This document shows positions 27,899 to 37,288 of a stretch of 64,000 nt of DNA, in pieces. Each line of letters begins with the position of its first letter. The first letter of the stretch is position 1. This DNA is from an uncultured Rikenella sp. (GTDB lineage Bacteria; Bacteroidota; Bacteroidia; Bacteroidales; Rikenellaceae), in the NCBI GenBank assembly GCA_910577885.1, contig CAJTNK010000001.1, forward strand, positions 1 to 64,000, read 5' to 3'. A model generated the notes under the pieces. The model searched no databases. It was not told the DNA's origin and was given only the letters and a program-made list of their open reading frames with translations. The translations under genes were made by a program, and so were the position numbers.

Positions 27899-29995
27899 TT
27901 ATTCGGCAAACTTCATCTCGTCCAACAGGTAGCCCGCTCCGCCGACCCGGTCGATCAGGAAGAGGGCATAACGAATATCCAATGCAATATTCCGACACAC
28001 CTCCGGATCGTACTCCAGGTCGGACATCGTCCCCTCCCAGCAGCGGTCGAAGTTGACCCCGATCAGCTGCCCATCGGCATTCAGCACCGGACTCCCCGAA
28101 TTGCCGCCCGTCGTGTGGTTCGTGGCGATGAAAGCCACCGGCACCGTCCCGTTCACCGCCCAACGCCCGTAGTCTTTCGTCTCGTAAATCCGCCGCAGCC
28201 GCTCCGGCACGTCGTAGTCGTAGACCTCCGGATCGTCCTTCTGCATCACCCCTTCGAGCGTCGACACCGGCTCGTAGCGCACCGCGTCCACCGGCCGATA
28301 GCCGTCCACCTTCCCATAAGCGATCCGCAGGGTCGAATTGGCATCCGGATAGAACTCGTGTTCGCCCTGCCGCATCTCCATCATCCCGCGCATATAGGTG
28401 CGGTATTCGCGCTCGATCTGCCGGTTCAATTCCACATGAACCGGCGCGATTTTCAACTGATAAACGTCCTGGAACGCTCTGTAAGCCTTCACCGCCGGAT
28501 CCTCAGCAACCATCCGACCTATGGCCTGCGGATCCTCCAGCTCCAACAGCCGCCTCACCCGGGCCGAATCGACAAAGAGGGTCGAATCGAAAACCGCATC
28601 CATATCCACCCCCGCCACCCGGAACCGTTCCGGTGCCTGGCGCCGATACTCCGCCCCGAGCACCCGGGCCGTCTCCCGGTCGATGGCCGGCACATAGTCC
28701 TTGTAGAACCTCGCCGCCGCTTGCCGCAACCGGTCGATGGTCTCCGGCGTCCACTCCTGCACGGCGGCAAACTGCCCCGCAAATTTGAGTACCTCGATCG
28801 CCATCGCCGCTTCGTTATGATAATCTATCGCAAAAGCATACGGCTCCAATGAATCGTACAAAGCCGACAGCCGCTCCGTCACCCCCGCATATTCCGGTTT
28901 ATCCGCCGCCCACGCCTCGAACTCCCGTTCAAAAGCCTGCTTCTCGGCCACGGTCCCCAACCGTCGCAGCCCTTTCATCTCGCCCTGCCACTTTTTCCAG
29001 GCGTTCGAGACACTGGCGTTCTTCGCCGCATACTGGATCCTCACCGCCGGATCGGCCGCCTGGGCCCGGTTCATGATGTCGAGCCGCAAGGTCCGCAGCT
29101 TCACTTTGTGCGGGTCGCTCTTTTCCTGAATATACCGCACGGCCTCGGAATGAAGATACCGGTAGGTCCGCCCCGGAAACCCGTAGACAAAGGTGAAATC
29201 GCCCTGCCGAATCCCTTTGAGCGAGATGGTGAAAGATTTTTTGGGTACATACGGCACGTTATCGGTCGAGTAGGGTGCCGGTTTATTATCCGGCCCGGCA
29301 TAAACCCGGAACAGCGAAAAATCCCCCGTATGCCGCGGCCACATCCAGTTGTCGGTGTCCCCGCCGAACTTCCCGACAGCCGACGGCGGCGCAAAAACCA
29401 ACCGTACATCCTCGAACACCTCATAGACAAACAGGAAGTACTGATTCCCATAGTACAACGCCTCGACCGACGCCCGATACCGCCCCCCATCGACAGCCCG
29501 CTCCAGGATCGCTTTTTTATTCCGATCCATGATTTTCGCCCGTTTCACATCGTCCATTTTATTCGATATCCCCTTGAGCATCTGATCGGTAACATCCTGC
29601 ATCTCAACCAAAAAACTAACTGCCAACCCCGGATTCGGCAACTCCTCGCCGCGACTCATCGCCGCAAAACCATGCGTCAGGTAATCATGTTCCACCGAGC
29701 TGTGTTGCTGAATCTGCCCGTAGCCGCAATGGTGATTGGTAATCAAGAGCCCCTGGTCCGAGATCAATTCGCCCGTACACCCGCCGCCGAACCGCACGAT
29801 AGCGTCTTTCAAGCAAGCCCGGTTCACGGAGTAGAGGTCCTGTGCCGTGAGCCGCAGCCCTTTGGCCCGCATATCCCCGATCCGTCCCTCGCCAATCAAA
29901 CTCGGCAGCCACATCCCCTCGTCGGCCCGCACCGACAAGGAAACACAGAGTCCGAAAACCAGTAAAGCAATCCTTTGCATAACTCGCATAACCAT
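27899..29995 (-). CDS. S46 dipeptidyl-peptidase, DPP11-like
   Basis: The 698-residue exported serine peptidase has a signal peptide (IALLVFGLCVSLSVRA). Catalytic features are LLITNHHCGYG (His near residue 85) and TGGNSGSPVLNADGQLIG (nucleophile Ser). Next comes NFDRCWEGTMSD: Arg after FD matches the Asp/Glu-preferring DPP11 type, whereas DPP7 has Gly there. This supports cleavage of acidic dipeptides in the periplasm. ATG 29980 is an alternative start placing the signal closer to the N-terminus. It sits one base after maf within the operon. Confidence 0.92.
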   Translation of the reverse strand: MVMRVMQRIALLVFGLCVSLSVRADEGMWLPSLIGEGRIGDMRAKGLRLTAQDLYSVNRACLKDAIVRFGGGCTGELISDQGLLITNHHCGYGQIQQHSSVEHDYLTHGFAAMSRGEELPNPGLAVSFLVEMQDVTDQMLKGISNKMDDVKRAKIMDRNKKAILERAVDGGRYRASVEALYYGNQYFLFVYEVFEDVRLVFAPPSAVGKFGGDTDNWMWPRHTGDFSLFRVYAGPDNKPAPYSTDNVPYVPKKSFTISLKGIRQGDFTFVYGFPGRTYRYLHSEAVRYIQEKSDPHKVKLRTLRLDIMNRAQAADPAVRIQYAAKNASVSNAWKKWQGEMKGLRRLGTVAEKQAFEREFEAWAADKPEYAGVTERLSALYDSLEPYAFAIDYHNEAAMAIEVLKFAGQFAAVQEWTPETIDRLRQAAARFYKDYVPAIDRETARVLGAEYRRQAPERFRVAGVDMDAVFDSTLFVDSARVRRLLELEDPQAIGRMVAEDPAVKAYRAFQDVYQLKIAPVHVELNRQIEREYRTYMRGMMEMRQGEHEFYPDANSTLRIAYGKVDGYRPVDAVRYEPVSTLEGVMQKDDPEVYDYDVPERLRRIYETKDYGRWAVNGTVPVAFIATNHTTGGNSGSPVLNADGQLIGVNFDRCWEGTMSDLEYDPEVCRNIALDIRYALFLIDRVGGAGYLLDEMKFAE

Positions 29996-29996
29996 C

Positions 29997-30611
29997 TTAT
30001 TTATCCGTATATTGTTTTTTAATAAAATCGGTCAGTTCCCGATACAAACGCCGGGTCGGAAGCCCCATCACATTATAGAACGATCCTTCGATCCGCTCGA
30101 TCCCCACATACCCGATCCACTCCTGAATGCCATACGCCCCCGCCTTATCATACGGCCGGAAACGATCGACATAGTATTCGATCTCCTCGTCCGTCAACGC
30201 CCCGAAAACCACCCGAGCAACCTCCGAAAAGAGGCGTTTTGCCGTCCGATTCCGCAGGACCACCCCTGTCACCACCTCATGCGCCGAACCGGCCAATCCC
30301 CGCAACGTCCGAATCGCCTCCTCCCGCCCCTTCGGCTTGCCGATCACCCGCCCGTCGTGAATTACCACCGTATCGGCCGTAATCAGTATTTGCCTGTCGC
30401 CCAACATCTCCGGATAGGCCTCCGCTTTCAAATTCGCCAAATAGGCCGGCACCTCCCGCAGCTCCATCCCCTCCGGATAGACCTCCTCGACCGCATAACG
30501 CTCCGCCACCCGAAAAGCCACCCCCATCCCGGCCAACAGCTCCCGCCGCCGCGGCGACCCGCTGGCCAGAATAATATCAAAATTATTCGATACTTCACTA
30601 AGATTCATCAA
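29997..30611 (-). CDS. maf: Maf family nucleotide pyrophosphatase
   Basis: The 204-residue product has the Maf signature LASGSPRRRELL near residue 15 and the conserved block ITADTVVIHDGRVIGKPKGREEA near 77. Maf proteins hydrolyse non-canonical or modified nucleoside triphosphates and have been tied to septum inhibition. The gene lies between the FAH-family gene and the S46 peptidase, with gaps of 11 bases and 1 base. Confidence 0.93.
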   Translation of the reverse strand: MMNLSEVSNNFDIILASGSPRRRELLAGMGVAFRVAERYAVEEVYPEGMELREVPAYLANLKAEAYPEMLGDRQILITADTVVIHDGRVIGKPKGREEAIRTLRGLAGSAHEVVTGVVLRNRTAKRLFSEVARVVFGALTDEEIEYYVDRFRPYDKAGAYGIQEWIGYVGIERIEGSFYNVMGLPTRRLYRELTDFIKKQYTDK

Positions 30612-30622
30612 TCTAACAAGAC

Positions 30623-31270
30623 TTACTTAATGTCAAAGTTCAACATCTCCCGCCCCTCCAACTCCGCCGTCAACCGATCCCCGATCCGAACCGGACCCAC
30701 CCCCACCGGCGTTCCCGTAAAGATCAGGTCCCCGATCCGCAACGTGACGAACCGCGAAACATAAGCAATAATCCGATCCACCCCGAAGATCATATCCCCC
30801 GTAAACCCCGCCTGTTTCTGCTCGCCATTCAACGCCATCGAAAATCGAAGATTCTGTATCTCTGGCAACTCCGCCTTCGATACAAACGTCGGCGCCACCG
30901 CCGCCGAATGGTCGAATCCCTTGGCAATCTCCCACGGCAGCCCTTCGGCCTTACACCGCCGCTGCAGGTCGCGCGCCGTGAAGTCGATCCCGAGCCCCAC
31001 CTCTTCGTAACAACGATGCGCGAACCGCTCCTCGATCCCCTTGCACAATCGATTGATTCTCACCACCAACTCGCACTCGTACTGTACATCTTGCGAAAAA
31101 TCGGGAATATAGAACGGATCGTTATTCCGCAACAACGCCGTATCCGGCTTGATAAAAAAGACCGGCTCGGCCGGAATCGGCCGTTCCCGCTCCTGCGTCT
31201 CGCCGCCCCACACCCCCGGAAGCTCCCGAACGTGCTCCGGATAATTCATTCCGATGCAAATGATCTTCAT
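30623..31270 (-). CDS. Fumarylacetoacetate hydrolase family protein
   Basis: The 215-residue protein carries the FAH fold metal site: EPVFFIKPDTALLRNN near residue 35, YECELVVRINR (acidic ligands near 70), GIDFTARDLQ, and the C-terminal GDLIFTGTPVGVGPV. Members hydrolyse or decarboxylate C-C bonds in acylpyruvates and oxaloacetate. The substrate is not determinable. It is packed between lpxB and maf, with gaps of about 10 bases. Confidence 0.88.
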   Translation of the reverse strand: MKIICIGMNYPEHVRELPGVWGGETQERERPIPAEPVFFIKPDTALLRNNDPFYIPDFSQDVQYECELVVRINRLCKGIEERFAHRCYEEVGLGIDFTARDLQRRCKAEGLPWEIAKGFDHSAAVAPTFVSKAELPEIQNLRFSMALNGEQKQAGFTGDMIFGVDRIIAYVSRFVTLRIGDLIFTGTPVGVGPVRIGDRLTAELEGREMLNFDIK

Positions 31271-31279
31271 ACCGTTCTC

Positions 31280-32452
31280 TTACTTGGTGTTTCCCCGTTT
31301 TTCGTTCAACAAGCGCACCATCTCCGTCGCCACCCGCACCGACGCCCCCGGCTCTCCCATCGCCTCCCGCAATTCGGCGAAATCCCACACCATCCGCTCA
31401 TGTTTCTCCCCTCCCGGCAACACCGCCCGCAACTCGACCTCCGCCCGTTCCGGCACGAAATCCTCCTGGATCAACTCCCGCACCACCTCCCGGTCCATCA
31501 CCAGGTTGACCAGCGAGATAAAGCGTAGCTTCACCAGCCGCTTGGCCACCCAAATACTGATCGCCGAGCTGCGAAAGCAGACCACCTCCGGCACCCGCAG
31601 GAGCGCCGTTTCGAGCGTCGCCGTCCCGGACGTCACCAGCGCCGCCGCCGACTGTGCCATGGTTTCGTAAGTGCGGTCGCAGACGAACCGCACGTCACTC
31701 CCCTGCAAATACCTGTCGTACAGCGCCCTATCGAGCCACGAAACGCCCGTCACCACGAACTGATACTCCGGAAACCGCCTCGAAACCGCCACCATATAAG
31801 GCAAATTGTACCGAATCTCCGACCCCCGACTGCCCGCCACCAGCGCAATGATCGGCCTGTCGTCCAACCCATTCTCGCGCCGAAACTCCTCCGCCCCCTC
31901 CAGCGCCACCGACGACCGTTCCGCCACCGAGTCCATCAACGGATTTCCGGCATAGAACGCCTCAATCCCGTGCCGCCGAAAATATTCGATCTCGAACGGA
32001 AAGATAATGAACAACTTATCCACATATTTCCGAATCCGGACGACCCGTTTTTCCTTCCACGCCCAAACCTTCGGCGCAATGTAATAAAAGACCTCCGGCC
32101 GCTTCCGCCCCGTCGGCCAAACATGCTCGTGCACAAACTCCGCCATCCGCAGATTGAACCCCGGATAGTCTATAAGTATCAATACATCAGGATAATAAGC
32201 CGCAATATCCTCCCTGCAAAAGCGCATCTGCCGCCCGATCCTCCGCAGGTTTTTGAGCACCTCCCAGAAGCCCATAATCGAAGCTTCCTTGTAATGCCTC
32301 ACCAACGTCCCGTGTTCGCCCGCCGCCTCGACCATCTTGTCGCCGCCCCAGAACCGAATCTCCGCCTCCGAATCCGCCGCCAAGAGCCCCTTGACAAGAT
32401 TCGCCCCGTGCAAGTCTCCCGACGCCTCGCCAGCTATGATGTAATACTTCAT
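31280..32452 (-). CDS. lpxB: Lipid-A-disaccharide synthase
   Basis: The 390-residue GT19 glycosyltransferase joins UDP-diacylglucosamine and lipid X in lipid A synthesis at the inner membrane. It starts YYIIAGEASGDLHGANLV, the LpxB signature, and includes VWAWKEKRVVRIRKYVDKLF, FYAGNPLMDSV and LVAGSRGSEIRYNLP. This gene confirms a Gram-negative outer membrane with LPS. It lies 6 bases after trmD. Confidence 0.96.
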   Translation of the reverse strand: MKYYIIAGEASGDLHGANLVKGLLAADSEAEIRFWGGDKMVEAAGEHGTLVRHYKEASIMGFWEVLKNLRRIGRQMRFCREDIAAYYPDVLILIDYPGFNLRMAEFVHEHVWPTGRKRPEVFYYIAPKVWAWKEKRVVRIRKYVDKLFIIFPFEIEYFRRHGIEAFYAGNPLMDSVAERSSVALEGAEEFRRENGLDDRPIIALVAGSRGSEIRYNLPYMVAVSRRFPEYQFVVTGVSWLDRALYDRYLQGSDVRFVCDRTYETMAQSAAALVTSGTATLETALLRVPEVVCFRSSAISIWVAKRLVKLRFISLVNLVMDREVVRELIQEDFVPERAEVELRAVLPGGEKHERMVWDFAELREAMGEPGASVRVATEMVRLLNEKRGNTK

Positions 32453-32458
32453 CTAACC

Positions 32459-33139
32459 CTACTTTATCTCCAATAAATCAGGCCTCAAAGCCTTTGTCCG
32501 TTCGAACGCCTGATCCTCCTGCCAGCGCGAAATCTCGGCAAAATTACCCGACAACAACACATCCGGCACCCGCCACCCGTTGAACTCCGCCGGTCGCGTA
32601 TAGACCGGCGGCGCCAGCAAGTTGTCCTGAAAACTATCCGTCAGCGCCGAACACTCGTCACCGATCGCCCCCGGCAGGATCCGCACCACGCTGTCCGTAA
32701 TGATCGCCGCCGCCAACTCCCCGCCCGTCAAAACGTAGTCTCCGATCGAGATCTCACGCGTAATCAGATGTTCCCGCACCCGATAATCCACCCCCTTATA
32801 ATGCCCGCACAGGATAATCAGGTTATTGAGCGTCGATAACCGATTGGCTTCCTGCTGATTATACGTCACTCCGTCCGGCGACGTGTAAATGACCTCGTCG
32901 TACTCCCGCTCAGACTGCAAGTGCTTGATAATCTTATAAATCGGCTCGACCTTCATCACCATCCCCGCCTCACCCCCGAACGGATAGTCGTCGGCCGTCC
33001 GATGCTTATCCTCGCAGTAGTCCCGCAGGTTATGAATACAAATCTCGACCAGCCCTTTATCCTGCGCCCGCTTGATGATCGACTCACTCAGCGCACCATC
33101 CAACAACCTGGGTAACAGCGTAATAATATCAATTCTCAT
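32459..33139 (-). CDS. trmD: tRNA (guanine37-N1)-methyltransferase
   Basis: The 226-residue SPOUT enzyme methylates G37 of tRNAs reading CNN codons, preventing frameshifts. The family blocks are present: [36 protein letters not shown], the knot-forming [12 protein letters not shown] and [11 protein letters not shown]. It is usually near rpsP and rplS, but here it sits in an operon between an MBL hydrolase (11-base overlap) and lpxB. Confidence 0.96.
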   Translation of the reverse strand: MRIDIITLLPRLLDGALSESIIKRAQDKGLVEICIHNLRDYCEDKHRTADDYPFGGEAGMVMKVEPIYKIIKHLQSEREYDEVIYTSPDGVTYNQQEANRLSTLNNLIILCGHYKGVDYRVREHLITREISIGDYVLTGGELAAAIITDSVVRILPGAIGDECSALTDSFQDNLLAPPVYTRPAEFNGWRVPDVLLSGNFAEISRWQEDQAFERTKALRPDLLEIK

Positions 33140-33821
33140 GCACCGTCCCTCCCTTCGCGTTGTAATTCACGTCGCCCCGCAACACCTCCACAATGAACGG
33201 ATTGAACATCACCTCATGCGCCACCGTGCTGTGCGACCCGTGTCCCGGAAAAATACGCGTATCGCTGCCCAGCGGAATCACCCGCTCGATAATGCTATCC
33301 ATCAAGCTCGAATAGTCGCCCCCCGGCAAATCCGTCCGCCCGATACTCTCCTTGAAAAGCAGGTCGCCGGTCAGCAGCAACTCCGCCTCCGGCGCATAGA
33401 TCGCGACGTGTCCCGGCGTATGTCCCGGCGTATGAATAATCTGCAACTCGCTGTTACCGAACGCGATAGTCTTCACCTCCGCCAAATCGCACTCCACCTC
33501 CGGCACCGCCTCGACATCGAACCCCATATCGGCATAACAATGTGCCATCTCCAAAATCGGCCGGTCGTTTCCGTGCAACGCAAACGGCACGCCCCACTGT
33601 CGCTTGACGAACTCCACCCCGCAAATATGGTCCGCATGACCGTGCGTATTGAGAGCCCAAGTCGGTTCCAGCCCGTTTTTGGCAATGAAGGCACCAAGCA
33701 CCTGCCGTTCCTGTTCCGTATAACAGCCCGCGTCGACGATCACGCATTTTTTCGTCTCGTCGAACAGAATATAGGTATTTTCACCGAAAGGGTTGAAAGT
33801 GAGCGTAGCCAGTTTAATCAT
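33129..33821 (-). CDS. MBL-fold metallohydrolase, glyoxalase II-like
   Basis: The 230-residue protein has metallo-beta-lactamase metal motifs [11 protein letters not shown] (near residue 58), [21 protein letters not shown] and FPGHGSHST. Its length and sequence fit the glyoxalase II-like hydrolases common in Bacteroidetes, which probably act on thioesters. It is the first gene of the long minus-strand operon and divergent from rlmD. Confidence 0.9.
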   Translation of the reverse strand: MIKLATLTFNPFGENTYILFDETKKCVIVDAGCYTEQERQVLGAFIAKNGLEPTWALNTHGHADHICGVEFVKRQWGVPFALHGNDRPILEMAHCYADMGFDVEAVPEVECDLAEVKTIAFGNSELQIIHTPGHTPGHVAIYAPEAELLLTGDLLFKESIGRTDLPGGDYSSLMDSIIERVIPLGSDTRIFPGHGSHSTVAHEVMFNPFIVEVLRGDVNYNAKGGTVHEN

Positions 33822-33879
33822 AGTCGATCCGCGGTATGTGTGAGAGGTTATTCGGTTCCAAATTTACGAAATTTACCCG

Positions 33880-33887
33880 TATCTTTG
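33880..33887 (+). promoter_or_regulatory. -7 box for rlmD
   Basis: TATCTTTG lies 28 bases before the rlmD ATG at 33916. The -33 position has GGTTCC rather than TTTG. Confidence 0.5.
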
Positions 33888-33915
33888 CCCGTATCACAGA
33901 ACGGAAGAGAGATTT

Positions 33916-35322
33916 ATGAAGCCGAAAAAGAGCAAATATCCGCAGATCGAGGGACTGAGGATCACGGACATCGCCGCCGAGGGAAAGTCGCTCGGGAAGT
34001 ACAACGACATGGTGGTCTTCGTGCCGCACACCGTGCCGGGCGACGTGGTCAACATCCAGGTCAACAACAAACGGCGGCGGTTTATGGAGGGCTATGTGCT
34101 TGATTTCGTGGAATATTCACCCCTTCGGACGGAGCCTTTTTGCAAGCATTACGGCGAGTGCGGGGGATGCAAGTGGCAGGCGCTGCCGTACCCGATGCAA
34201 CTGGAGTACAAGCAAAAACAGGTAGAGGATCAACTTCGGCGGCTGGGAGGAATCGAATTGCCGGAGATTTCGCCGATTATCGGATCGGCCCGGAGCGAAT
34301 ACTATCGCAACAAACTGGAATTCACCTTCTCCAACAAGCGGTGGGTGCCTCGTTCGGAGGTGGCCGAGGGGGCGGCTATGGGGAGTGGGAATGCGCTGGG
34401 ATTCCATATTCCGGGGATGTTCGACAAGGTGTTGGATGTGGAGTGGTGCCACCTGCAGGACGAGCCGTCGAATGCCATTCGGCTGGCTGTGAAACGCTTC
34501 GCGGAGGAAAACGGGCTGGAATTCTACAACCTGCGCGAACACCAGGGACTGCTGCGGAACATCATCATCCGCACCTCGACGACGGGCGAAGTAATGGTAA
34601 CCGTAGTTTTTGCACGGGAGGATGAACGGAACGGAACGTTGATGGATTTTTTAACTAAACAATTCCCTCAGATCACATCCCTTAATTACATCGTCAATAG
34701 TAAATTAAATGATTCCATCGGTGATTTGGAGGCGCGCTGTTATAGCGGAAAACCTTACATGGAGGAACGCATGGAGGGGCTAAGATTCCGAATCAACCCG
34801 AAATCGTTCTACCAGACCAATTCGGAGCAGGCTTATAATCTCTACAAGGTGGCGCGCGACTTTGCGGAGCTGACGGGCGAGGAGGTGGTGTACGACCTTT
34901 ACACGGGGACGGGGACGATTGCCAATTTCGTAGCAGCGCAGGCGAAGCGGGTAGTGGGGATCGAATATGTGCCGGAGGCGATCGAAGATGCCAAACAGAA
35001 CTCGGCGTTGAACGGGATCGGCAACACGCTCTTTTTTGCCGGAGACATGAAAGATGTGCTGAACGAGGAGTTTATCGCTCGGCACGGCCGGCCGGACGTC
35101 ATCATTTTAGACCCGCCGCGGGCGGGGATTCATGCGGATGTAGCGGCAACCATCTTGGCGGCGGCTCCGGCACGGATGGTCTACGTGAGTTGCAATCCGG
35201 CTACACAGGCGCGCGATCTGACCATCTTCGACCCAGCTTATCGGGTGACCAAGGTGCAGCCGGTGGATATGTTCCCGCACACGCACCATGTTGAAAACGT
35301 AGTACAGCTCGTGCGGCGATAA
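33916..35322 (+). CDS. rlmD: 23S rRNA (uracil-5-)-methyltransferase RlmD
   Basis: The 468-residue TrmA/RlmD family enzyme has an N-terminal TRAM domain (residues 8-65), an Fe-S cluster motif CKHYGECGGCKWQ near 76, SAM-binding VYDLYTGTGTIANFVA near 330 and the catalytic Cys in YVSCNPATQARDL near 425. The expected activity is m5U formation at position 1939 of 23S rRNA; some family members modify other uridines. mnmD follows 20 bases later and cdd overlaps mnmD, making a probable three-gene unit. Confidence 0.92.
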   Translation: MKPKKSKYPQIEGLRITDIAAEGKSLGKYNDMVVFVPHTVPGDVVNIQVNNKRRRFMEGYVLDFVEYSPLRTEPFCKHYGECGGCKWQALPYPMQLEYKQKQVEDQLRRLGGIELPEISPIIGSARSEYYRNKLEFTFSNKRWVPRSEVAEGAAMGSGNALGFHIPGMFDKVLDVEWCHLQDEPSNAIRLAVKRFAEENGLEFYNLREHQGLLRNIIIRTSTTGEVMVTVVFAREDERNGTLMDFLTKQFPQITSLNYIVNSKLNDSIGDLEARCYSGKPYMEERMEGLRFRINPKSFYQTNSEQAYNLYKVARDFAELTGEEVVYDLYTGTGTIANFVAAQAKRVVGIEYVPEAIEDAKQNSALNGIGNTLFFAGDMKDVLNEEFIARHGRPDVIILDPPRAGIHADVAATILAAAPARMVYVSCNPATQARDLTIFDPAYRVTKVQPVDMFPHTHHVENVVQLVRR

Positions 35323-35342
35323 CCATTGAGAGTCACTGGATT

Positions 35343-35996
35343 ATGCAATTCCTCAAAACGGAAGACGGATCGCTGACCTTGCGCCATGAAGTACTCGGAG
35401 AGCTGTATCACTCGGATCGAGGAGCGTTGGGCGAGGCCGAACATGTCTATATCCGCGCCGGTTTCGACACAGCACAACCAAAATCCGAAGTCTCTGTTTT
35501 CGAGGTTGGTTTCGGGACTGGCCTAAACTGTTACTTAACCTACAAAGAGGCCCTTGCGAGGAGGCAACAGGTCGATTATCGAGCGATCGAACTCTATCCG
35601 ATCGAGCTCGATACGGCGCGAGGACTCGGCTATACGACAGATCCTGTCTTTGCACTCCTGCACGAGTGGCCGTGGGACGAAGAGCCGCACGCGATCAACG
35701 GTTTTTCGCTCACCAAGTACCGCGCAGACTTGTCGGCATTTGATTTTTCACCCTTGGCGGAACGGTTCGACGTGATCTATTTCGACGCTTTCGCACCGGA
35801 CGTACAACCGGATTTGTGGTCGGAAAGGGTTATGCGACAGATGTCGATGATCCTACGACCGGGAGGTGCACTGGTGACCTATTCGGCCAAAGGAGCGGTG
35901 AAACAGGCGTTGCGGGCGGCCGGATTCGAGGTTTATCGGCTGCCGGGGGCGATGGGAAAACGACACATGGTGCGAGCCTTAAAACCCTTGAAGTAA
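35343..35996 (+). CDS. mnmD: tRNA mnm5s2U34 methyltransferase MnmD
   Basis: The 217-residue SAM enzyme has the Rossmann motif FEVGFGTGLNCYLT near residue 57, the catalytic-site block VIYFDAFAPDVQPDLWSE near 140 and GGALVTYSAKGAVKQALRAAGF near 180. It corresponds to the methyltransferase half of E. coli MnmC, which completes wobble uridine modification. The oxidase half is not fused here, as in many Bacteroidetes. Its stop overlaps the cdd start by one base. Confidence 0.93.
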   Translation: MQFLKTEDGSLTLRHEVLGELYHSDRGALGEAEHVYIRAGFDTAQPKSEVSVFEVGFGTGLNCYLTYKEALARRQQVDYRAIELYPIELDTARGLGYTTDPVFALLHEWPWDEEPHAINGFSLTKYRADLSAFDFSPLAERFDVIYFDAFAPDVQPDLWSERVMRQMSMILRPGGALVTYSAKGAVKQALRAAGFEVYRLPGAMGKRHMVRALKPLK

Positions 35997-36430
35997 TGAT
36001 AAAGATATCGGACGATAACCAATTGATACAACAGGCCTTGAGAATGGCCCAAAAGGCCTGGGCGCCCTATTCGGGCTTTCGGGTGGGGGCGGCGGTGCTA
36101 CTGGCGGACGGCACGGTGGTCGGAGGGAACAACCAGGAGAATCGCGTCTATCCGTTAGGAAGTTGTGCGGAACGGGTGGCGGTGAACTATGCGCGGGCAA
36201 ACTTTCCCGAACGGCAGATCGTGGCAATCGCCGTTGCGTCGCCGGATTCGGACGAGCCGGTAACACCGTGCGGCGGATGCCGCGAAGTGTTGCTCGAGGC
36301 GGTGAGGGCGCAGCAAGGAGCGGATATTCGCGTGGTGATGGCCGATCGCACCGGAACCCGCGTTCGAACCGCGCTGGTGACGGAACTGCTGCCACTGGCC
36401 TTTGCTTTCGACGGCAAAAATAGGACTTAG
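35996..36430 (+). CDS. cdd: Cytidine deaminase
   Basis: The 144-residue homotetrameric-type enzyme deaminates cytidine and deoxycytidine in pyrimidine salvage. Zinc and catalytic motifs are SCAERVAV near residue 60 and PCGGCREVL near 94, and the N-terminal APYSGFRVGAAVL block is typical. The start ATG overlaps the mnmD stop (TAATG). An upstream extension of the frame runs inside mnmD and is not used. Confidence 0.95.
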   Translation: MIKISDDNQLIQQALRMAQKAWAPYSGFRVGAAVLLADGTVVGGNNQENRVYPLGSCAERVAVNYARANFPERQIVAIAVASPDSDEPVTPCGGCREVLLEAVRAQQGADIRVVMADRTGTRVRTALVTELLPLAFAFDGKNRT

Positions 36431-36449
36431 TATAATAGATCACCAGGAA

Positions 36450-37160
36450 TCACTTTTCAGCCACCGCCGCCTCGAAATAGGCCCAAAGCCGATCATCCGC
36501 CGGCGTCGGCGCTTCGACGGTCACCATCGCATGGGTCACCGGATGTTCGAAAGTCAATCGCCTGGCCCACAGCGAAATACCGCCATCCCGATTCGACCGA
36601 CTCGCCCCGTACTTCAAATCCCCCTTGATCGGACAGCCGATCTTCGCCAACTGGCATCGAATCTGATGATGCCGACCGGTCAACAACTCGATCTCCAACA
36701 GGCGGTACCGCTCGCCGGAAGCCAAGAGCCGATAGTTGAGCACCGCCTCCTTCGCCTCTCCCCGCAACCGTTCCGGAACAGCCTCCAACGTACTGTATGC
36801 CACCGACTTATTCGTCTTCCCATTGCGGACAATATAATGCCGCAAGGTCCCTTCGGCCTCCGCAGGGCGATTTTCGACAAGCGCCCAATAGATTTTCCGA
36901 AACCGCCTCTGTTTCAGCTGTTCATTGAGCCGCACCAGCGCCTTGGAAGTCCGCGCCAACAGCACCGCACCGCCCACCGGCCGGTCGATCCGGTGTACGA
37001 CCCCCAGAAAAACCGCTCCCGGTTTCGCGTATTTCACCTTGAGATAATCCTTTACCGTCTCCTCCAACGCCGCATCGCCCGATCGATCGGGCTGCACCAG
37101 CTCGCCGGGGCGTTTGTTCACCACAATCACGTGGTTGTCTTCGTAAAGTACCTCTACCAT
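36450..37160 (-). CDS. RluA family pseudouridine synthase
   Basis: The 236-residue protein lacks an N-terminal S4 domain and begins with YEDNHVIVVNKRPGELVQ. The catalytic Asp sits in VHRIDRPVGGAVLLARTS (residues near 57-75), with Ile in the HRID motif where most relatives have Leu. The conserved ending LTGRHHQIRCQLAKIGCPIKGDLKYG is present. It converts uridine to pseudouridine in rRNA or tRNA; the target is not deducible. Confidence 0.92.
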   Translation of the reverse strand: MVEVLYEDNHVIVVNKRPGELVQPDRSGDAALEETVKDYLKVKYAKPGAVFLGVVHRIDRPVGGAVLLARTSKALVRLNEQLKQRRFRKIYWALVENRPAEAEGTLRHYIVRNGKTNKSVAYSTLEAVPERLRGEAKEAVLNYRLLASGERYRLLEIELLTGRHHQIRCQLAKIGCPIKGDLKYGASRSNRDGGISLWARRLTFEHPVTHAMVTVEAPTPADDRLWAYFEAAVAEK

Positions 37161-37288
37161 AAAACCCGTTGGAATATAAAAATCCCGCCGACTTTCCGAT
37201 TCACGAAGTGGGGGGCGGTGAACCGGAAATAGGTGTCGGCGGGAAAAATCTGCAAAAAGAAATCGGTAAAAAGTCCTCGGAAAAAACC